In this document: one piece after another, positions 5,049 through 7,125 of the stretch
How the letters are laid out: each line of letters starts with the position of its first letter
Position numbering within the stretch: position 1 is the first letter of the stretch
NCBI GenBank assembly: GCA_027623615.1
Contig: JAQBVH010000159.1
Location: 1 to 7,125, forward strand
DNA from: Planctomycetota bacterium
Lineage (GTDB): Bacteria; Planctomycetota; UBA1135; GCA-002686595
DNA length: 7,125 bases
Reading direction: 5' to 3'
Program-made: the position numbers and the translations under genes
The notes under the pieces: generated by a model
The model's database searches: none
What the model saw: the letters and a program-made list of their open reading frames with translations, nothing else
Told to the model about the DNA's origin: nothing

Positions 5049-6320
5049 TCACGCGCCGTCCGCGGCCAGCTCGACCAATTCGCGCATCACGGCCGCGACG
5101 CGTAGGGCCTCGGCCTCGGTCAGACAGGAGGGCGGCAGCGCGTAGAGCACGTTGCCGAGGGGGCGTAGCAGCACGCCGCGCTCGATGGCGGCGGCGCGCA
5201 GGCGCGGCGCCATGGAGGCGAGGTAACCCTCCTCGCCGCCGGCCAGATCCAGGGCCACGGCCCCGCCGCAGCGGCGCAGATCGCGCACGGCGGGGTGCTG
5301 CGCCAGGTCATCCAGGGCGCCGTGAATCGTGCGACCGATCGCATCGAGGCGACCGGGTGTGTCCTCGCGCTCGAGCACCTCGAGGCTCGCCAGAGCCGCC
5401 GCGCAACCGACCGGGTTGGCCGTGAACGTGTGCCCGTGAAAGAAGGCGCGCGCCCGCTCGGGGGAGAGGAACTCCTCGAAGATCGCCTCGGTGGCGAGGG
5501 TGACCGAGAGGGGGAACATGCCGCCGGTCAGACCCTTGGCCAGGCAGAGCACGTCGGGGCCGATCCCCGCAACCTCGCAAGCAAAGCGAGCGCCGGTGCG
5601 ACCGAAGCCGGTCATGACCTCGTCCGCGATCAGGGGCAGGCCGCGTTCGTCGCAGGCGGCACGTACGGCGCGCAGCAGCTCGGGCGGGTGCATGCGCATC
5701 CCCGCCGCGCCCTGCAGCAAGGGCTCGACCAGGACGCCCGCGGCGCGCTCGCCGAGCTCGTCGAGGGCCGCGACGATGGCCTCCGCGCGGACCGGCACCC
5801 GCGCCGCCTCGAAGCAGAACGGCGTGAAGGGCAGGAAGAACGGGTCGGGGTCACCGACTGACATCGCGCCGAAAGTGTCGCCGTGGTAGCCGCCTTCGAG
5901 GGTGACGAGCACCTTGCGCCCCGGCTCACCGCGCAGCACCCAACGCTGCAGGACCATCTTGATCGCGACCTCGACCGCGGTGCTGCCGTCGTCGGAGAAG
6001 AAGACGCGGGTCAGCTCACCGGGGGTGAGCGCGGTCAGGCGCTCCGCGAGCTCGATCGCCTTCGGGTGGGTGGCGCCGGCGAAGAGCACGTGATCGAGGC
6101 GCCGAACCTGCTCGCTGATCGCGCGCGCGATGTCTGCCTGGCCGTGGCCGTGCAGGGTGGCCCACCAGCTGGAGATGCCGTCGAGGATGCGCCGACCGCC
6201 CTCGAGCTCGAGGTACGCACCCTCGGCGCCGACGACGACCAGGGGCTCCGGCTCGGTCTCGTGCTGGGTGTAGGGGTGCCAGCAGACGCGTGCGTCCCGG
6301 TCGATCCAGCTGCTCGTCAT
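5049..6320 (-). CDS. bioA: Adenosylmethionine-8-amino-7-oxononanoate aminotransferase (DAPA synthase)
   Basis: This 423-residue class-III, PLP-dependent aminotransferase converts 8-amino-7-oxononanoate (KAPA) to 7,8-diaminononanoate, normally with S-adenosylmethionine as amino donor, in biotin synthesis. It aligns along its full length with E. coli BioA (429 residues). Key signatures are WHPYTQ (14-19), the substrate-site SSWW pair (Trp52, Trp53), GGYHGDTFGAMSVGDPD (143-159, Tyr145 stacking on PLP), VEPLLQGAAGMRMHPPELL (198-216), IADEVMTGFGRTG (231-243, Asp233 binding the pyridine nitrogen), CLAKGLTGG (259-267, Lys262 the Schiff-base lysine), HGHTFTANP (295-303) and LLRPLGNVLYALPP (384-397, Arg386 for substrate carboxylate). 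ATG 6320 was chosen because it overlaps the stop of the upstream bioD part by 4 bp (ATGA) and gives the normal N-terminus. An in-frame ATG at 6347 would add nine residues lying inside bioD. Translation is probably coupled to bioD. All catalytic residues are present, so the enzyme should be active. Confidence 0.96.
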   Translation of the reverse strand: MTSSWIDRDARVCWHPYTQHETEPEPLVVVGAEGAYLELEGGRRILDGISSWWATLHGHGQADIARAISEQVRRLDHVLFAGATHPKAIELAERLTALTPGELTRVFFSDDGSTAVEVAIKMVLQRWVLRGEPGRKVLVTLEGGYHGDTFGAMSVGDPDPFFLPFTPFCFEAARVPVRAEAIVAALDELGERAAGVLVEPLLQGAAGMRMHPPELLRAVRAACDERGLPLIADEVMTGFGRTGARFACEVAGIGPDVLCLAKGLTGGMFPLSVTLATEAIFEEFLSPERARAFFHGHTFTANPVGCAAALASLEVLEREDTPGRLDAIGRTIHGALDDLAQHPAVRDLRRCGGAVALDLAGGEEGYLASMAPRLRAAAIERGVLLRPLGNVLYALPPSCLTEAEALRVAAVMRELVELAADGA

Positions 6321-7125
6321 GGCCGCAGCTCGCTCTCTACGACCCATGCCTGCAACGCCTCGGGGGTCAGCGGGTCGAGCCAGGGCAGCTCGTAGGGCTC
6401 GAGACCCGTGCGCCGAGCGAGGGTCGCGCGGTTCGCGGGGTGGGGGTCACCGACGAGCACGAGGGCGCGCGGGCGCAGGCCGCGGCGCGCCAGAGCCTCG
6501 AGCGTCAGCTGGGTGTGGTTCAGGGTGCCGAGACCGCTGCGGGCGACGAGCACGACCTCGGGTCGATGGCGCGCGAGCCAATCCGCCTGCAGCACGTCAT
6601 CGGTCAGCGGCACGTGCAATCCGCCAGCGAGCTCGATCACGACCGCGCCGGGCTGGGCGCGCAGCGCGCGCAGGGTCTGGTCGAGGCGCGCGACGTCGAC
6701 CTCGTCGCCCTCGGCCTGGGCCGCCTCGTGGGGAGCAGCCGGCAGGGCGAAGTGGAAGTCGGGCCGGCGCGGGCAGGGCACGCCGGAGAGTGCCTCCACG
6801 GTCGACGTGTCGTCGTCGTCGCCGGTCTGGACCGGCTTCCAGTAGCTCGCGGGGCCCGCGTCCGCGAGGGCCCGCAGCAGCGCGGCGGACACGACCGTCT
6901 TGCCGATACCCGTGTCCGTGCCGACGACCACGATCGGTCGCCCTGGCGCGGGAGGTGTCACCGCGACGCCGGGCGCAGGGAGCTTGCGTGCCAGCAGCGC
7001 CTTGGCCAGGTTCGCGATCTGGTCGGTCGTGTTGAACGCGTGGGTCACCACGCGCAGGCGCGCTGTGCCGGGCGGAACGGTGGGCGGACGCACGGCGCGC
7101 AGCTCGAAGCCCGCGCCCTGCAGGG
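6317..7125 (-). CDS. bioD: BioF-BioD fusion: KAPA synthase C-terminus joined to dethiobiotin synthetase (5' partial)
   Basis: The frame runs open through the right edge, so the gene starts outside the window. The visible N-terminal part is the end of BioF (see separate entry). After a linker of about 14 residues (APGVAVTPPAPGRP), it continues without a stop into a complete dethiobiotin synthetase, which closes the ureido ring of diaminononanoate using CO2 and ATP. Numbered from the internal GTG at 7093, the BioD part has the P-loop VVVGTDTGIGKTV (55-67), the substrate-loop YWKPVQTG (84-91, Lys86), IELAGGLHVPLTDD (153-166, in place of the usual EGAGG) and the RSGLGTLNHTQLTLEAL segment (185-201). 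It ends near LPWLDPLTPEAL (236-247). The BioD portion alone from GTG 6961 would be 214 residues, close to E. coli BioD (about 225). The stop overlaps the start of bioA as ATGA. A true fusion fits the reading frame, but a single-base sequencing error merging two genes remains possible. The BioD identity is firm. Confidence 0.9.
   Translation of the reverse strand, partial: LQGAGFELRAVRPPTVPPGTARLRVVTHAFNTTDQIANLAKALLARKLPAPGVAVTPPAPGRPIVVVGTDTGIGKTVVSAALLRALADAGPASYWKPVQTGDDDDTSTVEALSGVPCPRRPDFHFALPAAPHEAAQAEGDEVDVARLDQTLRALRAQPGAVVIELAGGLHVPLTDDVLQADWLARHRPEVVLVARSGLGTLNHTQLTLEALARRGLRPRALVLVGDPHPANRATLARRTGLEPYELPWLDPLTPEALQAWVVESELRP
6983..7125 (-). other. bioF: C-terminal portion of BioF (8-amino-7-oxononanoate synthase) within the fusion
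   Basis: Reading in from the right edge, the frame gives LQGAGFELRAVRPPTVPPGT, then ARLRVVTHAFNTTDQIANLA and KALLARKL. This matches the end of BioF, whose E. coli form I recall as [22 protein letters not shown] with a similar closing helix. BioF joins pimeloyl thioester and alanine to make KAPA, the substrate of BioA. Only about the last 48 residues are visible, so its PLP lysine and active-site state cannot be judged. It could also be another alpha-oxoamine synthase, but the RPPTVPPGTARLR block and the biotin context favour BioF. Confidence 0.82.

Noticed and set aside
3984..5105. Long open frame on the + strand opposite the NHL gene (373 codons)
   Set aside because: It is the antisense shadow of a GC-rich gene. 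The translation is low-complexity Asp/Arg/Gly/Val-rich with no family resemblance, while the - strand frame has a Tat signal, NHL repeats and a strong ribosome site.
6321..6347. Upstream ATG at 6347 for bioA
   Set aside because: It adds nine residues (MGRRERAAA) absent from the family and overlaps bioD more deeply; the ATGA-coupled ATG 6320 matches the E. coli N-terminus.
6319..7035. Open frame on the + strand opposite bioD
   Set aside because: Extreme Arg/Ala/Gly composition typical of antisense frames in GC-rich DNA; BioD motifs are clear on the - strand.

Overview
The window is a gene-dense, GC-rich bacterial chromosomal segment, roughly two thirds G+C by eye. It has tight operons, GTG starts and strong G/C third-position preference. 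The gene mix is a VTC-type polyphosphate polymerase with DUF4956, a Tat-exported NHL-repeat protein, a microcystin-dependent/tail-collar protein, a lipoprotein and a biotin operon. This would fit a Gram-negative environmental lineage such as Myxococcota or Planctomycetota. That placement is inference: no rRNA or other taxonomic marker is present. No tRNA, rRNA, CRISPR array, insertion sequence or integrase was seen.

The left half (58-3355) reads on the + strand. A lipoprotein with a degenerate dual-specificity-phosphatase fold (58-624) is followed after 108 bp by a compact three-gene operon. Its genes are a VTC-domain polyphosphate polymerase (733-1476), a DUF4956 multi-pass membrane protein (1476-2174, TGATG overlap) and an HlyD-type periplasmic adaptor (2177-3355, 2-bp gap). 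Cytosolic polymerase, membrane protein and periplasmic adaptor together look like a candidate machine for making polyphosphate and moving it across the envelope. That function is a hypothesis.

The two strands converge at 3356-3450, a short spacer holding two stem-loops that probably end transcription from both sides. The right half (3451-7125) reads on the - strand. In transcription order it holds a BioF-BioD in-frame fusion (enters from beyond the right edge, ends at 6317), bioA (6320-5049, ATGA overlap with bioD), a 137-bp spacer rich in inverted repeats, a Tat-exported NHL beta-propeller protein (4910-4011, very strong ribosome binding site) and a tail-collar/Mdp-like protein (3966-3451). 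BioF, BioD and BioA supply three consecutive steps of biotin synthesis, from pimeloyl thioester to dethiobiotin. The last two genes look like a separate cassette for exported or surface proteins, possibly read from their own promoter.

Every stretch over 300 bases contains a gene. The most notable points are the VTC-DUF4956-HlyD operon, the BioF-BioD fusion with a GTGA motif at its seam, and the phosphatase-like lipoprotein that lacks the catalytic arginine.
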